DNA of 64,000 nucleotides, from assembly GCA_947650365.1 (NCBI GenBank), contig CANTAL010000196.1, forward strand, positions 310,001-374,000, read 5' to 3'. Below, piece by piece: positions 25,621-40,639 of the stretch (position 1 is the first letter of the stretch; each line of letters begins with the position of its first letter). The translations under genes were made by a program, and so were the position numbers. The notes beneath the pieces were generated by a model. That model was not told the origin of the DNA. It was given only the letters and a program-made list of their open reading frames with translations, and made no database searches. Source of the DNA: Chamaelirium japonicum. Taxonomy: Eukaryota; Streptophyta; Magnoliopsida; Liliales; Melanthiaceae.

Positions 25621-27319
25621 GAATGTATCCATTCTAATTCATTCGTACGATCTATTCATTCGTATGATCCATTCTAATTCATTCGTACGATCCATTCTAA
25701 TTCATTCGTATGATCCATTCTAATTCATTCGTACGACCCATTCTAATTCTTTCATACGATCCATTCTAATTCATTTGCACAAATATATCCATTCTAATTC
25801 ATTTGTACGATCCATTCTAATTCATTCTTACGATCCATTCTAATTCATTCATATAATCCATTCTAATTTTTTCATACGATCCATTCTAATTCATTCGTAC
25901 GTTCCATTCTAATTCATTAGCACGATACATGCTAATTCATTCGTACGATCCATTCTAATTCATTCGCACGATCCATTCTAATTCATTTGCATGAATGTAT
26001 CCATTCTAATTCATTCGTACGATCCATTCTAATTCATTCACAAGATCCATTCTAATTCATTCGTACGTTCCATTCTAATTCATTAGCACGAATGTATCCA
26101 CTCTAATTCATTCGTACGATCCATTCTAATTCATTCATACGATCCATTCTGATTCATTCATACAATCCATTCTAATTCTTTCACACGATCCATTCTAATT
26201 CATTCGTACGTTCCATTCTAATTCATTCGCACGATCCATTCTAATTCATTAATACGATCCATTCTAATTCATTCGCACGATCCATTCTAATTCATTCGCA
26301 CGATCTATTCTAATTCATTCGTACGATCCATTCTAATTTATTCGTACAATCTATTCTAATTCATTCGTACGATCCATTCTACTTCATTCGCACAATCTAT
26401 TCTAATTCATTCGTACGATCCATTCTAATTCATTCGTACGATCTATTCTAATTCATTCGTACGATCCGTTCTAATTCATTCGCACGCGATCCATTCTTAC
26501 TCATTCGTATGATCCATTCTAATTCATTCGTACGAATGTATCCATTCTAATTCATTCGTACGATCCATTCTAATTCATTCGCACGATCCATTCTAATTTA
26601 TTCGCACGATCCAATCTAATTCATTCATACGATCCATTCTAATTCATTCGCACTAATGTATCCATTCTAATTCATTCATAGGATCGATTCTAATTCAATA
26701 ATACAATCCATTCTAATTCTTTCACACGATCCATTCTAATTCATTCGTACGATCCATTCTAATTCATTCATACAATCCATTCTATTTTATTCGTACGATC
26801 CATTCTAATTTATTCGTACGATCCATTCTAATTCATTTGTACGATCCATTCTAATTCATTCGCACGAATGTATCCATTCTAATTCATTCTTATGATCCAT
26901 TCTAATTCTTTCGCACAATCTATTCTAATTCATTCATACGATCCATTCTAATTCATTCGCACGATCCATTCTAATTCATTCATACGATCCATTCTAATTC
27001 ATTCGTACGATCTATTCTAATTCATTCGCACGATCAATTCTAATTCATTAGCACGATCCATTCTAATTCATTCGTACGATCCATTCTAATTCATTTGCAT
27101 GAATATATCCATTCCAATTCATTCATACGATCCATTCTAATTCATTCGTACGATCCATTCTAATTCATTCGTACGATCCATTCTAATTCATTCGCACGAT
27201 CCATTCTAATTCATTAATACGATCCATTCTAATTCATTCGTACGATCCATTCTAATTCATTCGCACGATCCATTCTAATTCATTCGCACGAATGTATCCA
27301 TTCTAATTCCTTCGTACGA
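25621..27319 (+). repeat. 23-bp satellite, long forward block
   Basis: Regular forward units over 1.7 kb with many CACACG and TTAGCACG variants. Ends at CCTTCGTACGACGAATG, the same kind of join as near 22072. Confidence 0.95.
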
Positions 27320-28218
27320 CGAATGAATTAGAATGGATCGTGCGAATGAATTAGAATGGATCGTACGAATGAATTAGAATGGATCGTACGAATGAATTAG
27401 AATGGATACATTCGTACGAAGGAATTAGAATGGATCGTACGAATGAATTAGAATGGATACATTTGTGCGAATGAATTAGAATGGATCGTATGAATGAATT
27501 AGAATGGATCGTATTAGTGAATTAGAATAAATCGTGCGAATGAATTAGAATGGATCGTACGAATGAATTAGAATGGATACATTCGTGCGAATGAATTAGA
27601 ATGGATCATACGATTGAGTAAGAATGGATCGTACGAATGAAATAGAATAGATCGTACGAATGAATTAGAATGGATCGTGCTAATGAATTAGAATTAATCA
27701 TACGAATGTATTAGAATAGATTGTGCGAATGAATTGGAATGGATCGTACGAATGAATTAGAATGGATACATTCGTGTGAATGAATTAGAATGGATCGTAT
27801 GAATGAATTAGAATGGATCGTACTTATGAATTAGATTGGATCGTATGAATGAATTAGAATGGATCGTGTGAATGAATTAGAATGGATCGTATGAATGAAT
27901 TAGAATGGATCGTATGAGTGAATTCGAATGGATCGTGCGAATGAATTAGAATGGATTGTACGAATGATTTATAATGGATCGTATGAATGAATTAGAATAG
28001 ATCGTTTGAATGAATTAGAATGGATCGTATGAATGAATTAGAATGGATCGTACGAATGAATTAGAATGGATCGTGCGAATGAATTAGAATGGATCGTATG
28101 AATGAATTAGAATGGATCGTATGAATGAATTAGAATGGATCGTGCGAATGAATTAGAATGGATCGTACGAATGAATTAGAATGGATATATTCGTGCAAAT
28201 GAATTAGATTGGATCGTA
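27320..28218 (-). repeat. 23-bp satellite, inverted block
   Basis: Its first 180 bp resemble the starts of the inverted blocks at 21314 and 22073, a third dispersed copy of that segment. Confidence 0.94.
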
Positions 28219-28704
28219 TGTATTCATTCTAATTCATTCGTACGATCCATTCTAATTCATTCGTACGATCCATTCTAATTCATTCGTACGATTCATTCTA
28301 ATTCCTTCGTATGATCCATTCTAATTCATTCGTATGATCCATTCTAATTCCTTCGTATGATCTATTCTAATTCATTCGCACGAATGTATCCATTCTAATT
28401 CATTCGTACGATCCATTCTAATTCATTCGTACGATCCATGCTATTTCATTCGCACGATCCATTCTAATTCATTCGCACGAATGTATCCATTCTAATTCAT
28501 TCCTACGATCCATTCTAATTCATTCATACGATCCATTCTAATTCCTTCGTACGATCCATTCTAATTAATTCGTACGATCCATTCTAATTCATTCGTACGA
28601 TCCATTCTAATTCATTCGTACGATCCATTCTAATTTATTCATACAATCCATTCTAATTCTTTCGCACGATCCTTTCTAATTCATTCATACGATCCATTCT
28701 AATT
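28219..28704 (+). repeat. 23-bp satellite, forward block
   Basis: Forward units with CCTTCG variants and two 28-bp forms. Ends at AATTAATCGTACGAAAG. Confidence 0.93.
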
Positions 28705-29259
28705 AATCGTACGAAAGAATTAGAATGGATCGGATATATTCGTGCGAATGAATTAGAATGGATCGTGTGAATGAATTAGAATGGATCGTACAAATGAATT
28801 AGAATGGATCGTACGAAGGAATTAGAATGGATCGGATACGTTTGTGCGAATGAATTAGAATGGATCGTGCAAATAAATTAGAATGGATCGTACGAATGAA
28901 TTAGAATGGATCGTACGAAGGAATTAGAATGGATCGAATACATTTGTGCGAATGAATTAGAATGGATCGTGCGAATGAATTAGAATGGATCGTACGAATG
29001 AATTAGAATGGATCGTACGAAGGAATTAGAATGGATCGGATACATTCATGCGAATGAATTAGAATGGATCGTGCGAATGAATTAGAATGGATCGTACGAA
29101 TGAATTAGAATGGATCATACGAATGAATTAGAATGGATCGGATACATTCGTGCGAATGAATTAGAATGAATCGTGAATCCATTCTATTTCATTCGTATGA
29201 TCCATTCTTACTCATTCGTACGATACATTCTTACTCATTCGTATGATCCATTCTAATTC
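28705..29259. repeat. Inverted satellite with GGATCGGATAC sub-array, then short forward patch
   Basis: At 28705-29174 a set of four units of about 115 bp, each closed by GGATCGGATAC or GGATCGAATAC, repeats near 28728, 28832, 28924 and 29034. This is a locally amplified higher-order array. A forward patch of about 85 bp follows at 29175-29259. Confidence 0.88.
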
Positions 29260-32171
29260 AAATGAATTAGAATGGATCGTACGAATGAATTAGAATGGAT
29301 ACATTTGTGCGAATGAATTAGAATGGATCATACGAATGAATTAGAATGGATCGTACGAATGAATTAGAAAGGATCGTGCGAAAGAATTAGAATGGATTGT
29401 ATGAATGAATTAGAATGGATCGTGCAAATGAATTAGAATGGATCGTACGAATGACTTAGAATAGATCGTATGAATGAATTAGAATGGATCGTGCGAATGA
29501 ATTAGAATGGATCGTACGAATGAACTAGAATGGATACATTCGTGCGAACGAATTAGAATGGATTATACGAATAAATTAGAATGGATAGTACGAATGAAGT
29601 AGAATAGATCGTACGTATGAATTAGCATGGATCGTGCGAATGAATTAGAATGGATCGTACGAATAAATTAGAATGGATACATTCGTGCGAATGAATTAGA
29701 ATGGATCGTATGAATGAATTAGAATGGATACATTCGTGCGAATGAATTAGAATGGATCGTGCGAATGAATTAGAATGGATCGTACGAATGAGTAAGATTG
29801 GATCGTATGAATGAAATAGAATGGATCGTATGAATTAGAATGGATCGTATGAAGGAATTTGAATGGATCGTATGAATGAATTAGATTGGATCGTGCGAAT
29901 GAATTAGAATGGATCGTACGAATGAATTAGAATAGATTGTGCGAATGAATTAGAATGGATCGTACGAATGAATTAGAACGGATCGTAATAATGGATCGTA
30001 CGAATGAAATAGAATGGATCGTACGAATGAATTAGCATGGATCATGCGAATGAATTAGAATGAATCGTACGAATGAATTAGAATGGATCGTATGAATGAA
30101 TTAGAATGGATTGTGCGAATGATTTAGATCGGATCGTACGAATGAATTAGAATGGATACATTTGTGCGAATGAATTAGAATGGATCGTATGAATGAATTA
30201 GATTGGATCGTATTAATGAATTAGAATGGATCGTGCGAATGAATTAGAATCGATTGTACGAATGAATTAGAATGGATACATTCGTGCGAATGAATTAGAA
30301 TGGATCATACGATTGAGTAAGAATGGATCGTACGAATGAAATAGAATAAATCGTACGAAGGAATGAGAATAGATCATGCTAATGAATTAGTATTGATCGT
30401 ACGAATGAATTAGAATAGATTGTGCGAATGAATTAGAATAGATCGTACGAATGAATTAGAATGGATACATTCGTGCGAATGAATTAGAATGGATCATACA
30501 AATGAGTAAGAATTAGAATGGATCATATGAATGAATTAGATTGGGTCGATTGTGTGAATGAATGGATCGTGCAAATGAATTAGAATGGATCATACGAAGG
30601 AATTAGAATGGATCGTACGATTGAATTAGAATGGATCATATGAATGAAATAGAATGGATCGTACGAAAGAATTAGAATGGATCGTACGAAGGAATTAGAA
30701 TGGATCGTACGAAGGAATTAGAATGGACACATTCGTGCGAATGAATTAGAATGGATCGTACGAATGAATTAGAATGGATACATTCATGCGAATGAATTAG
30801 AATGGCTCGTATGAATGAATTAGAATGGATCGTACGAAGGAATTAGAATGGATATATTCGTGCAAATGAATTAGAATGGATCGTACGATGGAATTAGAAT
30901 GGATTGTACGAATGAATTAGAATGGATCATAGAAATAAATAGAATTGATCGTGTGAATGAAATTAGAATGGATCATACGAATGAATTAGAATGGATCGTA
31001 CGAATGAATAAGAATGGATCGTGCTAATGAATTAGAATGGATCATATGAATGAATTAGAATAGATTGTGCGAATGAATTAGAATGGATCGTACGAATGAA
31101 TTAGAATGGATCGTAATAATGGATCGTACGAATGAAATTGAATGGATCGTACGAATGAATTAGAGTGGATACATTCGTACGAATGAATTAGAATGGATCA
31201 TACGAATGAATGAATTAGAATGGATCGTACGAATAAATTAGAATAGATCGTACGAATGAATTAGAATGAATACATTCGTGCAAATGAATTAGAATGGATC
31301 ATACGAATGAGTAAGAATGGATCGTACTAATGAAATAGAATGGACTGTACGAATAAATTAGAATGGATCGTACGAATGAATTAGAATGGATCATTTTAAT
31401 GAATTAGAATGGATTGGATGAATGAATTAGAATGGATCGTACGAGTGAATTCGAATGGATCATACGAATAAATTAGAATAGATACATTCATGCGAATGAA
31501 TTAAAATGGATCATACGAATGAGTAAGAATGGATCGTACGAATGAAATAGAATGGGTCATACGAATGAATGAAATAGAATGGATCGTACGAATAAATTAG
31601 AATGGATATATTCGTGCGAATGAATTAGAATGGATCATACGAATGAGTAAGAATGGATCGTACGAATGAAATAGAATGGATTGTCTGAATGAATTAGAAT
31701 GGATCGTACGAATGAATTAGAATGGATCGTATTAATGAATTAGAATGGATCGTACGAATGAATTAGAATGGATCATAATAATGGATCGTATGTATGAATT
31801 TGTACGTATGAATGAATTAGAATGGATCGTACAAATGAATTAGAATGGATCGTATGAATGAATTAGAATGGATCGTGCGAATGAATTAGAATTGATCGTG
31901 CGAATGAATTAGAACAGATCGTACGAATGAATTAGAATGGATCGTAATAATGGATCGTACGTATGAATTTATACGTATGAATGAATTAGAATGGATCGTA
32001 CGAAGGAATTTGAATGGGTCGTACGAATGAATTAGAGTGGATACATTTGTGCGAATGAATTACACTGGATCGTACGAATGAGTAAGAATGGATCGTACGA
32101 ATGAAATAGAATTGATCGTACGTATCAATTAGAATGGATACATTCATGGGAATGAATTAGAATGGATCGTG
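29260..32171 (-). repeat. 23-bp satellite, longest inverted block
   Basis: Nearly 3 kb in one orientation. Contains the complement of the 97-bp module several times (near 31260, 31480 and 31605, each GATACATTCGTGCG or a close form, then GAGTAAGAATGG, then GAAATAGAATGG). The unusual GTATGAATTTGTACG module appears near 31790 and 31960. Confidence 0.95.
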
Positions 32172-33302
32172 CTAATTCATTCATATGTATCCATTCTAAT
32201 TCATTCATACGATCCATTCTAATTCATTCGTACGATCCATTCTAATTCATTCACACGATCTATTCTAATTCATTAATACGATCGATTCTAATTCATTCGT
32301 ACGACGCACGATCCATTCTAATTCATTCATATGATCCAATCTAATTAATTCATATGATCCATTCTAATTCATTCGTATGTATCCATTCAAATTCATTCAT
32401 ACGATCCATTCTAATTCATTCGTACGATCCATTCTAATTCATTCGCACGATCCATTCTAATTCATTAATACGATCCAATCTAATTCATTCATACGATCCA
32501 TTCTAATTCATTCGTACAATCCATTCTAATTCATTCGCACGAATGTATCTATTCTAATTCATTCGTTCGATCCATTCTAATTCATTCCCATGAATGTATC
32601 CATTCTAATTCATACGTATGATCCATTCTAATTCATTTATACGATCCAATCTAATTCATTTCTATGATCCTTTCTAATTCATTCGTACGATCCATTCTAA
32701 TTCATTCGTACGATCCATTATAATTCATTCGCACGATCCATTCTAATTCATTCATACGATCCATTCTAATTCATTCGTATGATCCATTCTAATTCATTTG
32801 CATGATCCATTCTAATTCATTCGTACGATCCATTCTAATTCATTCGCACGATCATTCATTCTAATTCATTCATACGATCCAATCTAATTCATTCATATGA
32901 TCCATTCTAATTCATTCATACAATCCATTCTAATTCATTCATACGATCCAATCTAATTCCTTTGTACGACCCATTATATTTTATTCGTATGATCCATTCT
33001 AATTCCTTCGTACGATCCAATCTAATTCTTTCACACGATCCATTCTAATTCATTCGTACGATCCATTCTAATTCATTAGCACGATCCATTCTAATTCATT
33101 CGTACGATCCATTCTAATTCATTCGCACGATCCATTCTAATTCATTCATACGATCCAATCTAATTCATTCATACAATCCATTCTATTTCATTCGGACAAT
33201 CTATTCTAATTCATTCGTATGATCCATTCTAATTCATTCGTACGATCTATTCTAATTCATTCGTACGATCCATTCCAATTCATTCATACGATCCATTCTA
33301 AT
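32172..33302 (+). repeat. 23-bp satellite, forward block (partner of 23656)
   Basis: The first 480 bp copy 23656-24145 about 8.5 kb away, both reached through GATCGTGCTAATTCATTC. The remainder is ordinary satellite with TTATACGATCC and CACACGATCC variants. Confidence 0.94.
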
Positions 33303-34061
33303 GTACGAATGAATTAGAATGGATTGTACGAAGGAATTAGAATGGATCGTACGAATCAATTAGAATGGATACATTCATACAATCCATTCTAATTCATTCG
33401 TATGATCCATTCTAATTCATTCGAACAAATGTATCCATTCTAATTCATTCGTACGATCCATTCTAATTCCTTCGTACGATCCATTCTTATTCATTCGCAC
33501 GATCCATTCTAATTCATTCGTACGATCCATTCTAATTCCTTCATACGATCCATTCTAATTCCTTCGTACGTACGATCCATTCTAATTCCTTCGTACGATC
33601 CATTCTAATTCCTTCGTACGATCCATTCTATTTCATTCCTATGATCCATTCTAATTCTTTCATACGATCCATTCTTATTCATTCGTACAATTCATTCTAA
33701 TTCATTCGTACGATCCATTCTAATTCATTCGCACAATCCATTCTGATTCATTCGTACGATCCATTCTAATTCATTCGCACGAATGTATCCATTCTAATTT
33801 ATGCGTACGATCCATTCTAATTCATAAGTACGATCCATTCTAATTCATTCATACGATCCATTCTAATTCATTTGCACGATCCATTCTAATTCATTCATAC
33901 GATCCATTCTAATTCATTCATACGATAGAATTCATTCATACGATCCATTCTAATTAATTCGTACGATCCATTCTTACTCATTCGTACGATCCATTCTAAG
34001 TCATTTGCACGAATGTATCAACTCTAATTCATTCGTACGATCCATTCTATTTCATTCGTAC
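33303..34061. repeat. Small inverted patch then forward satellite
   Basis: A three-unit inverted patch (33303-33375) opens with CTAATGTACGAATG. The forward run to 34061 includes a shortened, doubled GTACGTACGATCC near 33568 and a deletion scar CATACGATAGAATTC near 33920. Confidence 0.9.
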
Positions 34062-34938
34062 GGATCGAACGAATGAATTAGAATGTATTAGAAAGGATCG
34101 TACGAGTGAAATAGAATGGATTGTACGAATGAATTAGATTGGATCGTACGAAGGAATTAGAATGGATCGTATGAATGAATTAGAATGGATCGTACGAATG
34201 AATTAGAATGGATTCATTCGTTCGAATAAATTAGAATGGATCGTGCGAATGAAATAGAATGGATCGTACAAATGAATTAGAATGGATCGTACGAATGAAT
34301 TAGAATAGATTGTGCGACGAATTAGAATGGATCGTTTGAATGAATTAGAATGCATCGTACGAATGAATTAGAATGGATCGTACGAATGAATTAGAATGGA
34401 TCGTACGAATGAATTAGAATGGATCATACGAATGAGTAAGAATGGATCGTACGAATGAATTAGAATGGATCGTTCGAATAAATTAGAATGGATCGTACGA
34501 ATGAATTAGAATAGATTGTGCGAATGAATTAGAATGCATCGTACGAATGAATTAGAATGGATCGTACGAATGAATTAGAATGGATCATACGAAAGAGTAA
34601 GAATGGATCGTACGAATAAAATAGAATGGATTGTACGATTGAATTAGAATGGATCGTATGAATAAATTAGAATGGATTGTGCCAATGAATTAGAATGGAT
34701 CGCACGAATGAATTAGAATGGATACATTCGTGCGAATGAATTAGAATTGATCGTACGAATGAGTAAGAATGGATCGTACGAATGAAATAGAATGGATTGT
34801 ACAAATGAATTAGAATGGATTCTTTCGAATGAATTAGAATGGATTGTACGAATGAATTAGAATGGATTCATTCGTGCGAATGAACTAGAATAGATTGTAC
34901 GGAATGGATCGTACGAATGAATTAGAATGGATCGTACG
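34062..34938 (-). repeat. 23-bp satellite, inverted block
   Basis: Right-hand edge GGATCGTACGTCTAATTC is the same breakpoint as at 8780 and 14797, and the units before it (GATTCATTCGTGCG) correspond. A third copy of that junction. Confidence 0.94.
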
Positions 34939-36286
34939 TCTAATTCTTTCATACGATCCATTATTACGATCCATTCTAATTCATTCGTACAATCCAGTCT
35001 AATTCATTCGCACGAATGTATCCATTCTAATTCATTCGCACAATCTATTCTAATTCATTCGTATGATCCATTCTAATTCCTTCGTACGATCCATTCTAAT
35101 TCATTCGTACAATCTATTCTAATTCATTCGCACAATCTATTCTAATTCCTTCGTACGTACGATCCATTCTCATTCCTTTGTATGATCCATTCGAATTCAT
35201 TCGCACGAATGTATCCATTCTAATTCATTCGTACGATCAATTCTAATTCATTAGCACGATCCATTCTAATTCATTCGCACGAATGTATCCATTCTAATTC
35301 ATTCGTACGATCCATTCTAATTCATTCATACAATCCATTCTATTTCATTCGTATGATCCATTCTAACTCATTCGTATGATCCTTTCTGATTCATTCGCAC
35401 AGTCTATTCTAATTCATTCGTACGATCCATTCTAATTAATTCGCACGAATGTATCCATTCTAATTCATTTGTACGATCCATTATAATTCATTTATACTAT
35501 CCAATCAAATTCATTCATACAATCCATTCTAATTCATTCGTACGATCTATTCTAATTCATTCGTACGATCCATTCTAATTCATTTGCATGAATATATCCA
35601 TTCTAATTTATTCGTACGATCCATTCTAATTCCTTTGTACGATCCATTCTAATTCATTTGTACGATCCATTCTAATTCATTCATATGATCCATTCTAATT
35701 CATTCGCACGATCCATTGTAATTCATTCGCACGAATGAATACATTCTAATTCATTCGTACAATCCATTCTAATTCCTTCGTACGATCCATTCTATTTCAT
35801 TCGTATGATCCATTCTAATTCATTCGTATGATCCATTCTAATTCCTTCGTACGATTAATTCTAATTCATACGATCTATTCTATTTTATTCATTCGATTCA
35901 TTCTAATTCATTCGTACGATCCATTCTAATTCATTCATACGATCCATTCTAATTCATTTGCATGAATATTATATCCATTCTAATTCATTCGTACGATCCA
36001 TTCTAATTCATTCGTACGATCCATTCTTATTCATTCCCATAAATGTATTCATTCTAATTCATTCGTACGATCCATTCTAATTCATTCGCACAATCTATTC
36101 TAATTTATTCGCATGAATGTATCCATTCTAATTCATTCGTACGATCCATTCTAATTCATTCGTACGATCGATTCTAATTCATTCGCACGATCCATTCTAA
36201 TTCATTCGCACGAATGAATCCATTCTAATTCATTCGTACAATCCATTCTATTTCACTCGTACGATCCATTCTTACTCCTTCGTATG
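34939..36286 (+). repeat. 23-bp satellite, forward block
   Basis: The left 900 bp correspond to 14798-15700. Ends in the 12-bp palindrome CGTATGCATACG at 36281-36292, a clean fold-back. Confidence 0.94.
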
Positions 36287-37048
36287 CATACGAATGAATT
36301 AGAATAGATTGTGTGAATGAATTAGAATGGATCGTACGAATGAATCAGAATGGATCGTGTGAATGAACTAGAACGGATCGTACGAATGAATTAGAATGGA
36401 TCGTACGAATGAATTTGAATGGATCGCATGAATGAAATAGAATGGATCGTACGAATGAATTAGATTGGATCGTATGAATGAATTAGAATGGATCGTGCGA
36501 ATGAATTAGAATGGATCGTACGAATGAATTAGAATAGATCGTATGAATGAATTAGAATGGATCGTACAAAGGATGGATATATTCGTGCGAATGAATTAGA
36601 ATGGATCGTACGAATGAATTAGAATGGATCATACGAATGAAATAGAATGGATCATATGAATGAAATAGAATGGATCGTACGAATGAATTAGAATGGATCG
36701 TACGAATGAATTAGAATGGATCGTACGAATGAATTAGAATGGATCGTACGAATGAATTAGAATGGATCGTACGAATAAATTAGAATGGATCATACGAATG
36801 AAATAGAATGGATCCTAGGAATGAAATAGAATGGATCGTACGAATGAATTAGAATGGATCGTACGAATGAATTAGAATGGATCGTACGAATGAATTAGAA
36901 TGGATTGTACGAATGAATTAGAATGGATCGTACGAATGAATTAGAATGGATTGTGCGAATGAATTAGAATGGATCGTACGAATGAATTAGAATGGATCTT
37001 AATAATGGATCGTACGAATGAAATAGAATGGATCTTACGAATGAATTA
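36287..37048 (-). repeat. 23-bp satellite, inverted block
   Basis: Includes the most homogeneous stretch in the window: about 36670-36960 is nearly perfect GAATTAGAATGGATCGTAC repeats, which suggests recent expansion. Confidence 0.94.
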
Positions 37049-38010
37049 TGATCCATTCTAATTCATTCGTACGATCCATTATAATTCATTTGCACAATCT
37101 ATTCTAATTCATTCGTACGATCCATTCTAATTCATTCGCACGATCCATTCTAATTCATTCGTACGATCCATTCTATTTCATTCGTACTCCATTCTTACTC
37201 ATTCGTACGATCCATTCTAATTCATTCGCACGATCCATTCTAATTCATTCGCATGATCCATTCTACTTCATTCGCACGATCCATTCTAATTCATTCGCAC
37301 GATCCATTCTAATTTATTCGTACGATCCATTCTTACTCATTCGTACGATCCATTCTAATTCATTCGTACGATCCATTCTAATTCATTCGTACGATCCATT
37401 CTAATTCATTCGCACAATCTATTCTAATTCATTCATACGATCCATTCTAATTCATTCGCACAAATGTATCCATTCTAATTCATTCATACGATCCGTTCTA
37501 ATTCATTCGTACGATCCATTCTAATTCACTCATACGATCCATTCTAATTTATTCGCACGAATGTATCCATTCTAATTCCTTCGTACGATCCATTCTAATT
37601 CCTTCGTACGATCTATTCTAATTCATTCGTACGATCCATTCTAATTCATTCGTACGATCCAATCTAATTCATTCGTACGATCTATTCTAATTGTACGATC
37701 CATTCTTACTCATTCGTACGATCCATTCTAATTCATTTGCACGATTGTATCCATTCTAATTCATTCGTACGATCCATTCTAATTCATTCGCACGATCCAT
37801 TCTAATTCATTCATACGATCCATTCTAATTCATTCGTACGATCCATTCTAATTCATTCGCACGATCCATTCTAATTCATTCATACGATCCAATATAATCC
37901 ATTCATACGATCCATTCTAATTCATTCGTACAATCCATTCTAATTCATTCACACGATCCATTCGAATTCACTCATACGATCCATTCTAATTCATTCGTAT
38001 GATACATTCC
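37049..38010 (+). repeat. 23-bp satellite, forward block
   Basis: Forward units with one truncated unit (CGTACTCCATTC near 37184) and one TTGTACGATCC deletion near 37692. Confidence 0.94.
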
Positions 38011-38240
38011 GAATGAATTAGAATGGATCGTGCTAATGAATTAGAATTGATCGTATGAATGAATTAGAATAGATTGTGCGAATGAATTAGAATGGATCGT
38101 ACGAATGAATTAGAATGGATCATGCGAATGAATTAGAATGGATATATTCGTGCAAATGAATTAGAATGGATCGTATGAATGAATTAGAATGGATCGTACG
38201 AATGAATTAGAATGGATACATTCGTGCGAATGAATTAGAA
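38011..38240 (-). repeat. 23-bp satellite, short inverted block
   Basis: About ten complement-oriented units. Entered at GATACATTCCGAATG and left at TTAGAACATACGATCC. Confidence 0.92.
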
Positions 38241-40639
38241 CATACGATCCATTCTAATTCATTCGTATGATCCATTCTAATTCATTCGCATGATCCATTC
38301 TAATTCATTCATACGATCCAATCTAATTCATTCATACGATCCCTTCTGATTCATTCGCACGAATGTATCCATTCTAATTCATTCGCACGATCCATTCTAA
38401 TTCATTCATACAATCCATTCTAATTCTTTTGCACGAATGTATCCATTCTAATTCATTCGTACGATCCATTCTAATTCATTCGTACGGTCCATTCTAATTC
38501 ATTCGCACAATCTATTCTAATTCATTCGTACGATCAATTCTAATTCATTAGCACGATCCATTCTAATTCATTCGTACGATCCATTCTGATTCATTCGCAC
38601 GATCCATTCTAATTTATTCATACAATCCATTCTAATTCTTTTGCACGAATGTATCCATTCTAATTCATTCGTACGATCCATTCTAATTCATTCGTACGAT
38701 CCATTCTAATTCATTCGTACAACATTCTAATTCAGTCATACGATCCATTCTAAATCATTCGTACAATCCATTCAAACTCATTCGTACGATCCATCCTAAT
38801 TCATTCGTACGATCCATTCTAATTCATTCATACAATCCATTCTAATTCATTCGCACAATCTATTCTAATTCATTCGCACGATCCATTCTAATTCATTCGC
38901 ACGATCCATTCTAATTCATTCGCACGACTGTATCTTTTCTAATTCCTTCGTACGATCCATTCTAATTCCTTCATACGATCCATTCTAATTCATTCGTACG
39001 ATCCATTCTAATTCCTTCATATGATCCATTCTACTTCATTCGTACGATCCATTCTAATTCATTCGTACGATCCATTCTAATTCATTCACGATCCATTCTA
39101 ATTCCTTCGTACGATCCATTCTAGTTCATTCGCACGATCTATTCTAATTCATTCGCACGATCCATTCTAATTAATTCAGACGATCCAATACAATTCATTC
39201 ATACGATCCATTCTAATTCATTCATACGATCCATTCTAATTCCTTTGTATGATCCATTCTAATTCCTTTATACGATCCATTCTAATTCAATCGTATGATC
39301 CATTCTAATTCATTTGCACGAATATATCTATTCTAATTCATTCGTACGATCCATTCTAATTCATTCATACGATCCATTCTAATTCATTCGTATGATCCAT
39401 TCTATTTCATTCGTACGATCCATTCTAATTCCTTTGTTCTAATTCATTCATACGATCCATTCTAATTCATTCGTACGATTCATTCTAATTCAATCCATTC
39501 CAATTCATTCGTACGATCCATTCTAATTCATTTGCACGAATATATCCATTCTAATTCATTCGTACGATCCATTCTAATTCCTTCGTCCGATCCATTCTAA
39601 TTCCTTCGTATAATAGATTCTAATTCATTCGTACGATCCATCCTTAGAAAGGATCGTGCGAATGAATTAGAATGGATTGTGCACGATCTATCTAATTCAT
39701 TCGTACGATCCAATCTAATTCCTTCGTACGATCCATTCTAATTCATTCATATGATCCATTCTAATTCATTTGTACGATCCATTCTAATTCATTCATACGA
39801 TCCATTCTAATTCATTCGTACGATCCATTCTAATTCATTCGCACGATCCATTCTAATTCATTCATACGATCCATTCTAATTCATTCATACAATCCATTCT
39901 AATTCATTCGCACGAATGTATCCATTCTAATTCATTCGTACGATCCATTCTAATTCATTCGCACGAATGTATCCATTCTAATTCATTCGTACGATCTATT
40001 CAAATTCATTCATACGATCCATTCTAATTCATTCGCACGATCCTTTCTACTTCATTCATATGATCCATTCTAATTCATTCGTATGATCCATTCTAATTCA
40101 TTCGTACGATCCATTATGATTCCTTTGTACGATCCATTCTAATTCATTCATACGATCCATTCTAATTCATTCATACGATCCATTCTAATTCATTTGCATG
40201 ATCCATTCAAATTCATTTATACGATCCAATCTAATTCCTTCGTACGAACCTTCTTAATCATTCGCACAATCTATTCTAATTCATTCGTACGATCCATTCT
40301 AATTCATTCGTACGATCCATTCTAATTCATTCGCACGAATTTATCCATTCTAATTTATTCGTACGATCCATTCTAATTCATTCATACGATCCATTCTAAT
40401 TCATTCGAATGAATCCATTCTAATTCATTCATACAATCCATTCTATGATCCATTGTTACTCATTAGTACGATCCATTCTAATTCATTCGCACGAATGTAT
40501 CCATTCTAATTCATTCGTACGATCCATTCTAATTCATTCGCACAATCTATTCTAATTCATTCATACGATCCATTCTAATTCATTCATACAATCCATTCTA
40601 ATTCTTTCACACGATCCATTCTAATTCATTCGTACGATC
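38241..40639 (+). repeat. 23-bp satellite, forward block upstream of LTR island 2
   Basis: Forward units broken only by an inverted patch of about 37 bp at 39646-39682. From about 39910 the sequence begins the first copy of the 3.2-kb duplication. It ends with CGTACGATC, cut by the LTR insertion. Confidence 0.94.
40635..40639. repeat. Target site duplication, left copy
   Basis: CGATC immediately before TG of the LTR. The same five bases follow the LTR at 41728-41732. The pentamer also occurs naturally once per satellite unit, but two adjacent copies framing TG...CA are expected only from insertion. Confidence 0.85.
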
